Shown here: positions 24,834 through 33,158 of the stretch, piece by piece
Layout: every line of letters starts with the position of its first letter
Numbering within the stretch: the stretch's first letter is position 1
DNA from: CAZTTH01 sp964615975
GTDB lineage: Bacteria > Verrucomicrobiota > Lentisphaeria > JABSQK01 > JAJFLO01
Reading direction: 5' to 3'
Assembly: GCA_964615975.1 (NCBI GenBank)
Contig: CAZTTH010000028.1
Span: forward strand, 1 to 46,258
DNA length: 46,258 nt
The notes under the pieces: model-generated
Database searches by the model: none
What the model saw: only the letters and a program-made list of their open reading frames with translations
Told to the model about the DNA's origin: nothing
Made by a program: the position numbers and the translations under genes

Positions 24834-25286
24834 ATGCCTGAAATAACTATTGTATTTCCCAGTTTATTCATTTCGGAGAGCGAACCCATCACGGAAGCAT
24901 TGGGCTATCGGCTGGGACGGCAGTTGCAAGGCGGTGCAGTGGTCGCGCTCCAAGGGAATCTGGGGAGTGGAAAAACTGTGTTCTCCCGCGGCATTGCCCG
25001 GTCCTTGAATATTGTCGAACCGATTACCAGTCCTACATTTACCCTGATTCAGGAGTATTCTTCAACCCCGTGGTCCTTATATCATATCGACCTGTATCGT
25101 TTACATCATGTCAATGATGTCATGGCCCTTGGGATTGAAGATATTCTAGAAAACCCGCAAGCGATTACCGTAATCGAATGGCCGGAACAAGCCAACAGTT
25201 TATTAAAACGCAGTATTGTTTCTGTCAAATTGGAGCATATTAATCAAAATCGTCGTCTGATTTCATTTGAGCAGAAATCATCATGA
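24834..25286 (+). CDS. tsaE: tRNA threonylcarbamoyladenosine biosynthesis ATPase TsaE
   Basis: TsaE is the ATPase that, with TsaB, TsaC and TsaD, makes t6A37 in ANN-reading tRNAs. The 150 residues include Walker A GNLGSGKT (41-48), then SPTFTLIQEY (about 65-74), HIDLYRL with its acidic residue, and VIEWPE near 123. All are family signatures. The distance to the next plus-strand gene (179 nt) does not suggest tight coupling. TsaC/YrdC is encoded 3 kb away on the other strand. Confidence 0.95.
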   Translation: MPEITIVFPSLFISESEPITEALGYRLGRQLQGGAVVALQGNLGSGKTVFSRGIARSLNIVEPITSPTFTLIQEYSSTPWSLYHIDLYRLHHVNDVMALGIEDILENPQAITVIEWPEQANSLLKRSIVSVKLEHINQNRRLISFEQKSS

Positions 25287-25465
25287 AGGTAACAGTATCG
25301 AGAAAAACAACATTTTGCAGATCAGGGGTAATTAAACAATATTAATAACTGTATAAGATTTTATTCTAGCGTGGATTGAATCGGAAAAACCAGTTCGCCA
25401 TGTTATTTTTATCAACACCAATCAATTCGCTTACAACCTTAATAACTTCAATATCATTTTTTTAT

Positions 25466-25996
25466 ATGCCTGGAACAACTTCACAAAACCAAACCCAAAT
25501 CATGGTTGCATGCAGTGGCGGCATCGTTCAAATTCGCGTGCTTGGGCGTGCCACCTTTCTCAACGGTCAGCCGCTCCGTGATTTTGGGTTGAAAATTCTC
25601 CAATCCGAACTTTCAAAGGTGTTAATCGATTTATCGCAGTGCATCTCCATGGACAGCACATTCATGGGCGTGCTGGCAATGATTGCCCTGCGCGTCCGCA
25701 AAAAAAATATTCCCATTGAAATTGTCAATGCCGACAAGGAAAAGAAACGATTATTAACCAGCTTGGGATTGGGTAATCTTTTCGATTTCACCCGCACCGC
25801 GACTGAGGATGTCGATTGGGTGTCATTGTGCAACACAAAGACGGATAAGCAGGCGCCATCGAATACCTTGGAAAATGCCAAGACCATGCTCGAAGCACAT
25901 GAGGTTCTGATGGAAGTCAGCGAGGATAACATCCCACGCTTTAGAAATGTCGTTGAATACCTAAAACAGGATATCGATAGTATGACCACTCAATAA
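25466..25996 (+). CDS. STAS-domain (anti-sigma factor antagonist-like) protein
   Basis: A 176-residue protein with one STAS domain (about 13-110): IVQIRVLGRATFLNGQPLRD, then KVLIDLSQCISMDSTFMGVL, then IPIEIVNADKEKKRLLTSLG. Ser64 in the DST motif aligns with the serine phosphorylated by anti-sigma kinases in SpoIIAA-type proteins. A C-terminal helix of about 60 residues follows. The ATG at 25466 is chosen; upstream in-frame starts (TTG 25376, ATG 25400) add a hydrophobic stretch unlike the family. It probably acts in a partner-switching pathway; no cognate kinase or sigma factor gene is adjacent. Confidence 0.85.
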   Translation: MPGTTSQNQTQIMVACSGGIVQIRVLGRATFLNGQPLRDFGLKILQSELSKVLIDLSQCISMDSTFMGVLAMIALRVRKKNIPIEIVNADKEKKRLLTSLGLGNLFDFTRTATEDVDWVSLCNTKTDKQAPSNTLENAKTMLEAHEVLMEVSEDNIPRFRNVVEYLKQDIDSMTTQ

Positions 25997-26024
25997 ATAA
26001 CAACTCCCGCCATGCTCTTCTTAG

Positions 26025-26060
26025 TTTGAACGCGATGATCAAAGATCGCGCACATTCAAA
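26025..26060 (+). other. Interrupted inverted repeat upstream of ompH
   Basis: TTTGAA (26025-26030) and CGCGAT (26031-26036) pair with ATCGCG (26045-26050) and TTCAAA (26055-26060), leaving a small CACA bulge. No U-run follows. It lies between the STAS gene and ompH, so it may mark the 3' end of the first or be an operator-like site for the second. Confidence 0.4.
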
Positions 26061-26124
26061 ATGAATTAAATTTTAATCGAACATCCTATTTCAAAAACCA
26101 ATTACAAAGGCAGAGAATTATACC

Positions 26125-26802
26125 ATGAAGATTGTTCCTCGAATCATCGCTTTAGCCCTCATAAACATGTATGCCGTCAATTTGTTCGCCCAACAACCAG
26201 GATTAAAAATCGCCTACGTTGACATGGAAATCATATTCCAAAGCTATTACAAAACCATTACCGCTGATGAAATGATAAAAAAGCAAACGGATATCTATAA
26301 GGAGTATGCCATAAATCTGGAAAAGGAGCGGTCAACGCTTGAAACGGAGTTCAATGCTCTTCGGGATGATTCCCAGAATATCGCGTTTAGCGATGAAGTC
26401 CGTGATCAGAAGCGCAATGAAGCACAGACCAAATTTATGTTACTACAGGAGAAAAAGAAAGATATTCAGGACTATCAACAGGAAAAACGCGCGAACCTGC
26501 GTAAACAATATGAGGATCAACGTGCCAAGATCGTCAAGGAGATTTCAGATTTCATTAAAAACATAGCCGAGCAGGAAGGGTACGATATCGTGATCGACAG
26601 TTCTGGAAATACCTTGAATGGGATACCGGTACTGGTCTATTATAAAACCGAGTTGGATATCACCGACACGGTAGTAAAAACCATTAACAAAGGTCATGAA
26701 AGTGAGTTGAAACCTCTATCCGATGTAAAGAGTAATAATCCAGCTAATCCCCTGGCTCTTCCGCCAACCGATCCGGCGCCGAACCCACCGGCCATGAAAT
26801 AA
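26125..26802 (+). CDS. Periplasmic chaperone OmpH/Skp
   Basis: An outer-membrane protein chaperone. The 225 residues begin with a signal peptide (MKIVPRIIALALINMYAVNL, cleavage after FAQ), then GLKIAYVDMEIIFQSYYKT, the family start. A long alpha-helical coiled coil follows (about 50-150, RSTLETEFNALRDDSQNIAF), then the returning beta segment GYDIVIDSSGNTLNGIPVLV with YYKTELDIT. The tail is proline/asparagine rich. It is followed 14 nt later by lpxD. That ompH-lpxD order is common in Gram-negative outer-membrane biogenesis clusters, although bamA and fabZ are not here. Confidence 0.93.
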   Translation: MKIVPRIIALALINMYAVNLFAQQPGLKIAYVDMEIIFQSYYKTITADEMIKKQTDIYKEYAINLEKERSTLETEFNALRDDSQNIAFSDEVRDQKRNEAQTKFMLLQEKKKDIQDYQQEKRANLRKQYEDQRAKIVKEISDFIKNIAEQEGYDIVIDSSGNTLNGIPVLVYYKTELDITDTVVKTINKGHESELKPLSDVKSNNPANPLALPPTDPAPNPPAMK

Positions 26803-26816
26803 GCCATATTATTTGC

Positions 26817-27887
26817 ATGTTATCTTCTCACATCCCTTCAACTTTAACCGCCGGCACAATTGCCAGTATGGTTAAAGGCGAGTTGATCGGCGATGGCAAT
26901 ATCGAGATTAATGGAGTCGCTTCGTTAAGCAAAGCAGAAAAATCACATCTGTCTTTTCTCGGCAACGAAAAATATCGTCATGCGGTACCGACTTCACTAT
27001 CGGGAATTGTCTTGGTCCCACCCGATTATTCGGAACTCCCGCCCGCCAACCGGGCATGGATAAAATGCGCCGCCCCCTCGGAAGCATTTGCCTTGATCAC
27101 CGCGTATTTTTCTCCACCGGAAAGAAAACCCTGTGGGGGGATTCATGCGACGGCTGTAATTGCCGATTCCGCGCAGATTTTTGCATCAGCTCATATCGGC
27201 GCATATGTCATCATTGGCGAAAATACCGTCATTGGCGAAAACACAATTATCGAAGCCGGCAGCTATATTGGCCATGACATCAGGATCGGCAATAATTGCC
27301 GTATCCATCCCCGTGTGACCATATTGGACGGTTCCATCCTGGGTAATCATGTCATCATCCACAGTGGAACCATAATCGGCAGTGATGGATTCGGATTTAC
27401 CATGAGCGCCGAGGGACATAAAAAAATTCCCCAAACCGGGATTGTGCAGATTGATGACAACGTCGAAATCGGCGCCAATGTCACCATTGATCGGGCTCGA
27501 TTTGATCGTACCTGGATAAAAAACGGTGTGCATATCGATAACCTGGTACAGATCGCCCATAATGTCGTGATCGGCAGGAATAGTGTTATTGTAGCTCAGG
27601 TCGGCATATCCGGCAGTACTGAAGTAGGAGACCATGTCATTCTTGCAGGACAAGTAGGAATTGCCGGACACCTCACTATTGGCGATCACGCCACCATAAT
27701 GGGGAAATCCGGGATCATGAACGATGTGGAAGCCGGAGCGACTTTATTGGGAATCCCTGCGATTCCACGCCGGCAATTCTGGAAGCAAAATTCTTATTTA
27801 CAAAAACTCCCAGAATTCTCCAAGCAGCTTAAGAAAATCGAGTCCGATATCGCGACCATAAAACAAATGATAGCGGTCAAAAAATAA
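26817..27887 (+). CDS. lpxD: UDP-3-O-(R-3-hydroxyacyl)glucosamine N-acyltransferase LpxD
   Basis: It adds the second acyl chain to UDP-3-O-acyl-glucosamine in lipid A synthesis. The 356 residues contain the uridine-binding N-domain (INGVASLSKAEKSHLSFLGN), then many hexapeptide repeats (IGENTVIGENTIIEAGSYIG and so on). GTIIGSDGFGF (184-194) and DNLVQIAHNVVIGRNS follow, with the catalytic His248. A C-terminal helix (LPEFSKQLKKIESDIATIKQ) ends the protein. It is the clearest evidence that this organism makes lipid A. Confidence 0.97.
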   Translation: MLSSHIPSTLTAGTIASMVKGELIGDGNIEINGVASLSKAEKSHLSFLGNEKYRHAVPTSLSGIVLVPPDYSELPPANRAWIKCAAPSEAFALITAYFSPPERKPCGGIHATAVIADSAQIFASAHIGAYVIIGENTVIGENTIIEAGSYIGHDIRIGNNCRIHPRVTILDGSILGNHVIIHSGTIIGSDGFGFTMSAEGHKKIPQTGIVQIDDNVEIGANVTIDRARFDRTWIKNGVHIDNLVQIAHNVVIGRNSVIVAQVGISGSTEVGDHVILAGQVGIAGHLTIGDHATIMGKSGIMNDVEAGATLLGIPAIPRRQFWKQNSYLQKLPEFSKQLKKIESDIATIKQMIAVKK

Positions 27888-28016
27888 ACCTTATTCCAGC
27901 CTCAACTCGTGATATCGTGCAATCAAGGTTTTATTTGATAATCCAGTATGTCACCGCGTTGCCTTAGATACTCTTTGATGGGGTCATGAAAGGTCCACCC
28001 AACAAACGGTGAAAGC

Positions 28017-28631
28017 CTATTTCTCCGTTTCCGATATCAATGCCGTTGCCAACTCCTGATGGATGATTGGTCCGGATCGGAGAATCTCAAATGAATCATC
28101 TTTTAAGTGTATAACCGTTGAGGCCATGCCCTTTATCTCATCACTTAATACACAAAAATCTGGACTCTCCAGCAAATCCTGAAAATGATCGCCCGCACTG
28201 GTTGCCGGATTATTCCCCGAACGATTGGCACTGGTGGCGAGCAATGGCTTATTAAGTTTTTTGAGCACTGCCAGCATAAAAGGGTGCGCTGGAATTCTTA
28301 CCCCCAGGTTCTGTTGATTTAGATTTCCAATTACCACGGTTAGAGGTCCCGGCCAAAATTTATGGGCCAACCGGATGAATGCGTTAGTCGGGATTATGTC
28401 GAGAAGCGCCAAATCAGCAACTGAGCCAATCAGGAACTGCAAAGGCTTTCCATGGTCCCGTTGTTTCATGGCATAAATACGTTCGCGGCCAGGCTGATGA
28501 GTGGCCAGACACATGAGTCCATACACTGTTTCTGTCGGCAATATCCCGACCTCACCCGAGAGCAACCGGGAGGTGATTTCCCGCACCAAGCTGCTCTCAG
28601 CCTGGTCAGGCCCCAGTCGAAATTCTTTCAT
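28017..28631 (-). CDS. tsaC: Threonylcarbamoyl-AMP synthase TsaC/YrdC
   Basis: It makes threonylcarbamoyl-AMP from threonine, bicarbonate and ATP, the first step of t6A. The 204-residue form starts at the ATG at 28631. The motifs are GILPTETVYGLMCLA, then IYAMKQRDHGKPLQFLIGSV, FWPGPLTVVI, and KPLLATSANRSGN. It overlaps the purE 3' end by 26 nt, suggesting a shared transcript. A longer frame would reach 28712, deep in purE. About 25 codons of coding-like sequence follow past its stop in another frame (see findings). Confidence 0.93.
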   Translation of the reverse strand: MKEFRLGPDQAESSLVREITSRLLSGEVGILPTETVYGLMCLATHQPGRERIYAMKQRDHGKPLQFLIGSVADLALLDIIPTNAFIRLAHKFWPGPLTVVIGNLNQQNLGVRIPAHPFMLAVLKKLNKPLLATSANRSGNNPATSAGDHFQDLLESPDFCVLSDEIKGMASTVIHLKDDSFEILRSGPIIHQELATALISETEK

Positions 28632-29130
28632 GGAGCTCTTGTTGCAATTGTTGATCGTCAGCCACCACTTTGGAGTGTTGTTGATGCCGAAATTGAGCGA
28701 GTTTTTTGGCAAGCTCGTGATCGCTCAGAGCGAGTATCCGGATGGCAAACAAAGCCGCATTCTTAACCCCCGATTCGCCCACTGCGACAGTTGCTACCGG
28801 CACACCACCGGGCATTTGCACGGTGGCTAAAAGCGCATCCATCCCCAGAAAGGCGCCGCCCTGAACCGGAACACCGATAACTGGCAAATCGGTATGCGCT
28901 GCCACGACTCCGGCAAGATGGGCTGCGCTCCCTGCTGCCGCGATGATGATTTTTATTCCTTCCGCGGCGGCGGAGGCGGCAAATTTCAATACCACATCCG
29001 GACTGCGATGCGCGGACATGACCCGCACTTGAACTGGAATATCGAATTCATTTAATGTCTTTACAGCAGGCTCCATTTTGGAGTAATCAGATTTACTCCC
29101 CATGATTATGGCGATAACAGGTTTTTTCAT
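28606..29130 (-). CDS. purE: N5-carboxyaminoimidazole ribonucleotide mutase PurE
   Basis: A purine synthesis enzyme that moves the carboxyl group of N5-CAIR to C4 to make CAIR. The 174 residues start with the family pattern VIAIIMGSKSDYSKM (Ser12, Asp15), then VRVMSAHRSPD (37-45, with His41 and Arg42), AGSAAHLAGVVAAHT, PVIGVPVQ and MPGGVPVATVAVG. All class I PurE motifs are present. There is no purK adjacent. Its 3' end overlaps tsaC. Confidence 0.96.
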   Translation of the reverse strand: MKKPVIAIIMGSKSDYSKMEPAVKTLNEFDIPVQVRVMSAHRSPDVVLKFAASAAAEGIKIIIAAAGSAAHLAGVVAAHTDLPVIGVPVQGGAFLGMDALLATVQMPGGVPVATVAVGESGVKNAALFAIRILALSDHELAKKLAQFRHQQHSKVVADDQQLQQELHERISTGA

Positions 29131-29189
29131 GGCTATTTAACTCGTTTTATTACTTGTTATTATTATGATATTTATGAATGTGGTTATGG

Positions 29190-30131
29190 CTAAACTGCAT
29201 TAATCACAACCGTTGGGCAATCTTCATCGGCAAAATTGAAATGTTTAACCAACAAAATTGAACACGGCAATTGCTGCATCAGATTGGGAATCGTATCGGG
29301 ACTGTAAAAAACCGTGTCCTCTTTTTTTTCCACAGTTCCCATTACAATCAATTCGGAATTAGACTCCAATCCAATTGAACTGATCACCTGAGAGACTTCT
29401 CCCTGGCGGGCGGTCATGCGGTATTTTAAACCGGAGGAGCGAATCTTACGCTTGAAGATCAGATAAATACTTCTTTCAATTTGATTGATTTCTTCGAATA
29501 TAAAGTTCCCTTTGTCATCGATATTCCCATTGGCGGAATTCTGGGAATGTGAGAGCGCAGCTTCATAGGCGGAATTCTGATCAAAAATATGCAGCACATG
29601 TAATTCCGCAATCAATTCTCGACAAATGAAGATCGCCGTGTCGAGTGTTTGATCCGATGCGGCAGTGCTATCGACCACACAGAGTACATTATTTATTTCT
29701 GTATGGCTATCCTCGGGATGAACCACGAGAACAGGGGATGCCGCCAGGCGAATGATGCATTCGGTTGTTTTCCCTAATGAAGACAGGGAGGTCTGTTGGC
29801 TAACTGCTCCGATTACGATTAAATCAACACCAATACGTTCGGCCACACCAAGAATAGCGTCAGCCGGCGAACCTTCATGAATAAATGAATGGTAAACTTT
29901 GATTTTTTCCTGATTTAACCGGGCAACCAACATCTCCATTTTGTGCGAGAAGTGTTCGTGGATATGCTTCATTTCATCCTCGATTTTTGCATCCATTTCC
30001 GCATCACCAAGAACAAATAATGGAATCACTTCGGCGCGCAGTCTCCGGGCCAGGATAATCGTTTTTGCGATTGCGGCTTCAGTGGTAATGGAAAAATCCA
30101 CCGCCAATAGAATTTTTCTCAGGGAAAACAT
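29190..30131 (-). CDS. Tandem universal stress protein
   Basis: Two UspA domains in one chain. The form starting at 30131 has 313 residues: domain 1 about 1-140 (SLRKILLAVDFSITTEAAIA and DLIVIGAVSQ...PVLVVHP) and domain 2 about 147-305 (INNVLCVVDSTAASDQTLDT and ELIVMGTVEK...SILLVK). Domain 1 has a weak version of the ATP-binding G-x2-G-x9-G[ST] pattern, while domain 2 lacks it, so nucleotide binding is uncertain. A longer frame to 30323 adds 64 residues unlike the family. Tandem Usps often act in stress or redox adaptation. Confidence 0.9.
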   Translation of the reverse strand: MFSLRKILLAVDFSITTEAAIAKTIILARRLRAEVIPLFVLGDAEMDAKIEDEMKHIHEHFSHKMEMLVARLNQEKIKVYHSFIHEGSPADAILGVAERIGVDLIVIGAVSQQTSLSSLGKTTECIIRLAASPVLVVHPEDSHTEINNVLCVVDSTAASDQTLDTAIFICRELIAELHVLHIFDQNSAYEAALSHSQNSANGNIDDKGNFIFEEINQIERSIYLIFKRKIRSSGLKYRMTARQGEVSQVISSIGLESNSELIVMGTVEKKEDTVFYSPDTIPNLMQQLPCSILLVKHFNFADEDCPTVVINAV

Positions 30132-30370
30132 GATCGTAAGGGTCTTGTGGTTAAATGAATGAATACCAAATATATGCTTGCATACCTCATTACAAACTTC
30201 CTTCATCATGGTTTTACATGATTTATCATTTTTGCAGTGGAGTATAGCGGTGGGAATCCGTATCGACAATGATAATTTATGATAAAATTTACCGGCAATC
30301 CATATTTGCGAAAAAAACCCCATAATTAATCAGTAAACGTACAAGTTCAAAATACATCCAAGGAGGAATC

Positions 30371-30835
30371 ATGAATTTAATTGACAGAATCAATGATGAA
30401 TTAAAACACGCCATGAAAAATCGTGACAGCACAAAATTAGCGGCGATCCGTGCGGTTCGAAACGAAATCATCAAATTCAACAAAAGTGGCTCGGCTGAGG
30501 AGATTAGCGATGCGATTATCATTAAATTCATTAAAGGACAAATCAAGCAGCGGCAAGATTCGATTGCCATGTTTCAACAAGGCAATCGACCTGATTTGGT
30601 AAGCGAAGAAGAAGGACAAATGACACTGCTTAAAAACTTGCTGCCAACCCAACTTGATGAAACTGAAATGGCCGCATTGATAGATCAATCCATCGCGGCT
30701 GCGGGGGCCACCGGTCCAAAAGATATGGGACAGGTAATGAAAACGTTAATGCCCCTGCTCAAGCAAACCGGAAAAGACTGTGATAATCGATTGATCTCGG
30801 AAATGGTTAAAGCTCGACTAACCATAACACCGTGA
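30371..30835 (+). CDS. GatB/YqeY domain protein
   Basis: A 154-residue stand-alone YqeY-type protein, related to the C-terminal tRNA-binding domain of GatB. It has the usual start (LIDRINDELKHAMKNRDSTK), then RQDSIAMFQQGNRPDLVSEE and a final helical part with GPKDMGQVMKTLMPLLKQTG. It may modulate tRNA-dependent amidation or act as a ribosome-linked factor; its role is not settled in the family. AAGGAGG about 5 nt upstream of the ATG fixes the start. Its stop TGA overlaps a GTG start of the next gene. Confidence 0.92.
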   Translation: MNLIDRINDELKHAMKNRDSTKLAAIRAVRNEIIKFNKSGSAEEISDAIIIKFIKGQIKQRQDSIAMFQQGNRPDLVSEEEGQMTLLKNLLPTQLDETEMAALIDQSIAAAGATGPKDMGQVMKTLMPLLKQTGKDCDNRLISEMVKARLTITP

Positions 30836-30852
30836 TTCAGATTCGGGTAACC

Positions 30853-31659
30853 ATGAATTCGCAGTCTTTCAACTGGTTCATTCCATTGGTGTTTTATGGA
30901 TCGACTTCATTGCTCGCGCCATTGGTATCCGGACAAGATCAACACAGTGATCGCGATAGGATCTGCCTGCAAGAAGCATTATTGGCGCAGGAAATTTATG
31001 CAAAACAAAATGCGGAATTAACCAAATCCCTGCGCCAATCGAATCGCGAACTTGAAAAATGCAGGGAAGACTATGCTCAGGTTTATCAATCGCAGGTCGC
31101 CATTGAGCAAGAGCTTGGATATTTGAAATTGCGTGCCACCTATCTCCTGGATAATTCTCGCCAACTTGATTGCGGGCATACTTTGACACGATATCTATCG
31201 ATTTTGGAAGAGATTCAATCGATTCATCATGAATTCCAGGATGAGCTCTGGGACTTTCGCATCTATGTCGACTCCATTCTGGCACTGCATACAGAACCGA
31301 TTAATCAGGCAATCCAAGCAATACTTGATGCCCGTTTTCAGGTGTTACTTAATGAGTGGCAACGAGTTAATGCCCGTTTAAATTTTATGACGGAAAACCG
31401 GACAGCAAGCACTCATAGCTTGAATGCCTGTCGTATCATTGCGGTGAATTTGGATCTAAATCTGGTGATCCTGGATATTGGCGAAAATCATGGGGTAAAA
31501 CCGGGTATACTTTTAAATTTACAGCCCAATAATGATGCAACAATCAAGGTAAAATTAATGGAAGTAAGGAAACAAATCTGCGGGGCTGAAATCATCAAAG
31601 GAAACGCAAATAGGTTGATTCCGCCTCTTGATGCTAAAATCATTAAAGACACTCATTAA
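30853..31659 (+). CDS. Exported coiled-coil protein of unknown function
   Basis: A 268-residue protein with a signal peptide (MNSQSFNWFIPLVFYGSTSL, cleavage near VSG-QDQ). A helical, Glu/Gln-rich middle runs about 40-170. A C-terminal beta domain reads IAVNLDLNLVILDIGENHGV then KPGILLNLQPNND. That last pattern, with a G-x-x-x-G-V-x-x-G turn, resembles small beta domains in periplasmic or envelope proteins of the PVC group. A GTG at 30832 would give 7 more residues and a 4-nt overlap with yqeY. No known function; it lies between yqeY and the ribosomal operon. Confidence 0.65.
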   Translation: MNSQSFNWFIPLVFYGSTSLLAPLVSGQDQHSDRDRICLQEALLAQEIYAKQNAELTKSLRQSNRELEKCREDYAQVYQSQVAIEQELGYLKLRATYLLDNSRQLDCGHTLTRYLSILEEIQSIHHEFQDELWDFRIYVDSILALHTEPINQAIQAILDARFQVLLNEWQRVNARLNFMTENRTASTHSLNACRIIAVNLDLNLVILDIGENHGVKPGILLNLQPNNDATIKVKLMEVRKQICGAEIIKGNANRLIPPLDAKIIKDTH

Positions 31660-31806
31660 TTTGTACGTGAAAAAAAAATTAAAAATCGGAGTTGGCAAGT
31701 GCTGGTTCACAGCTTACTTGTTTATTCCGCAATTTTTCTATTGCATTTACTTTGATCGAAAAAATAACGGGAAATTTCTGAAACACATCACTTGCGGTTG
31801 TTTACA

Positions 31807-32151
31807 ATGGAAAAGATAGCCATCTCAAAATATAATCGGATATCAGCTTTCAAGGCTCGTCAGATTACCAGATTGATACAAAATAAGTCTGTTGATGACG
31901 CTCTGGCATTGGTCGATTTTACCCCACGTAAAGCTGGACGTCTGGTTGGCAAAACCTTGCGATCCGCTATAGCTAACATTGAAAATGATTCAGAGAACAG
32001 TATCACCCGAGACGAGTTATATGTTAAGGAAGCAGTAGTTGGAGAAGGACCGACAATCAAGCGGTTTCGTCCCAAAGCGCGCGGGATGGCAGGGAAAATT
32101 CGCCGTCGTACTAGCCATATCAAAGTCGTTGTGGCCAGCGTTAATAATTAA
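31807..32151 (+). CDS. rplV: Ribosomal protein L22
   Basis: A large-subunit protein lining the exit tunnel. The 114 residues run from ISKYNRISAFKARQITRLIQ, through KTLRSAIANIENDSEN, to the signature KRFRPKARGMAGKIRRRTSH. The ATG at 31807 is used; a TTG 15 nt earlier is in frame. This is the first ribosomal gene of the cluster: the usual S10, L3, L4, L23, L2 and S19 genes that precede it are not present. A 287-nt gap separates it from rpsC. Confidence 0.96.
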   Translation: MEKIAISKYNRISAFKARQITRLIQNKSVDDALALVDFTPRKAGRLVGKTLRSAIANIENDSENSITRDELYVKEAVVGEGPTIKRFRPKARGMAGKIRRRTSHIKVVVASVNN

Positions 32152-32438
32152 GTGAATATGGAGAGTACAGTCGGTAAATGAAATCATGAGAAATAAACAG
32201 GGCATATCGAGCAACGAAAGACAAGCGAGACACGAGAAACCATAACGCCAGGGTTCGTCTGACCACAAGATTACAGCTATCGCCCCGCATTCTTACTTCA
32301 TCGGTATCTGAGTTTTATAAGCAAATTGATACCCATAACCGTTGCCCAAGCTCTTCAAATTTGGTGTGATTTCAAGCTAAGTGTCAAGATGTCTTGATCG
32401 AGTTGATAAATAATTAATAAATTTCTAAGGATAAAACC
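32152..32438. other. Unusually long gap between rplV and rpsC
   Basis: These genes are normally adjacent or overlapping. No ORF is visible in the 287 nt. A perfect 6-bp hairpin TCAAGA-TG-TCTTGA lies at 32384-32397, and an AT-rich stretch (TAAATAATTAATAAATTT) follows before the rpsC ribosome binding site CTAAGGA. It may hold a second promoter or an mRNA regulatory element. Confidence 0.5.
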
Positions 32439-33158
32439 GTGGGACAAAAGATTAATCCATTTGGGTTGCGTGTATGCCTGTCTAAAGATTGGCGGAGCCG
32501 CTGGTTCGCAAATAAAACGCTATTTCCGGATTTGTTGCATGAAGATTTGGTGATTCGCGAAGTAGTTCGAAAACAGCTAAGCCAGGCGGCTGTGTCACGG
32601 ATTCAAATTGAGCGCTTTGCCAATCGTATCCGCATAACGGTAAATTCAGCTCGTCCAGGCTTGGTATTCGGCCGTAAAAGAATTGAATATGATGCCCTGA
32701 AGGACATGCTTCATAAATTAACGAAAGGGAAGGACATCTATATCGATGTTGTCGAAATTAAAAAACCGGAGTTGGATGCCCAACTGATTGCCGAAAACGT
32801 GGCCACACAAATGGAACGCCGAATTGGCTTTCGGCGCGCCATGAAAAAAGCAGTACAAACCACAATGGATATGGGGGCATTGGGGATTAAGATTCGATGT
32901 GGAGGACGTTTGGGAGGAGTTGAGTTAGCACGTTCCGAAAGCTATAAGAACGGCACAGTTCCCCTGCAAACATTACGCGCAAATATTGATTATGGTTTTG
33001 CGGAAGCAATGACATCCGCAGGTAAAATCGGAGTGAAGACGTGGGTCTGTAAACCGGAACAAACGGAGGAAGATAACAATGCCATTGATGCCAAAGCGGG
33101 TAAAATACCGAAAAGTTCAGAAGGGAAACCGCGCCGGAAACGCCTACAAAAACAATAA
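32439..33158 (+). CDS. rpsC: Ribosomal protein S3
   Basis: A small-subunit protein at the mRNA entry site. The 239 residues start from a GTG (32439) behind CTAAGGA and read GQKINPFGLRVCLSKDWRSR. The KH domain follows (RIQIERFANRIRITVNSARP, then VFGRKRIEYDALKDML). The signature region GALGIKIRCGGRLGGVELAR and GKIGVKTWVCKPE complete the core. The last 27 or so residues are a basic tail (KPRRKRLQKQ) encoded in DNA that also encodes the first 26 residues of L16 in another frame. Confidence 0.96.
   Translation: MGQKINPFGLRVCLSKDWRSRWFANKTLFPDLLHEDLVIREVVRKQLSQAAVSRIQIERFANRIRITVNSARPGLVFGRKRIEYDALKDMLHKLTKGKDIYIDVVEIKKPELDAQLIAENVATQMERRIGFRRAMKKAVQTTMDMGALGIKIRCGGRLGGVELARSESYKNGTVPLQTLRANIDYGFAEAMTSAGKIGVKTWVCKPEQTEEDNNAIDAKAGKIPKSSEGKPRRKRLQKQ

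Noticed and set aside
28632..28712. Extended N-terminus of tsaC
   Set aside because: It would run 107 nt into purE and adds residues not found in the family.
30132..30323. Extended N-terminus of the tandem Usp
   Set aside because: The added 64 residues are Cys/Lys-rich and unlike Usp proteins; family homology starts at the methionine at 30131.
31628..31819. 63-codon frame ending over the rplV start
   Set aside because: It overlaps the end of one gene and the start of rplV, has AT-rich codon use giving K/F/I-rich peptide, and no domain.
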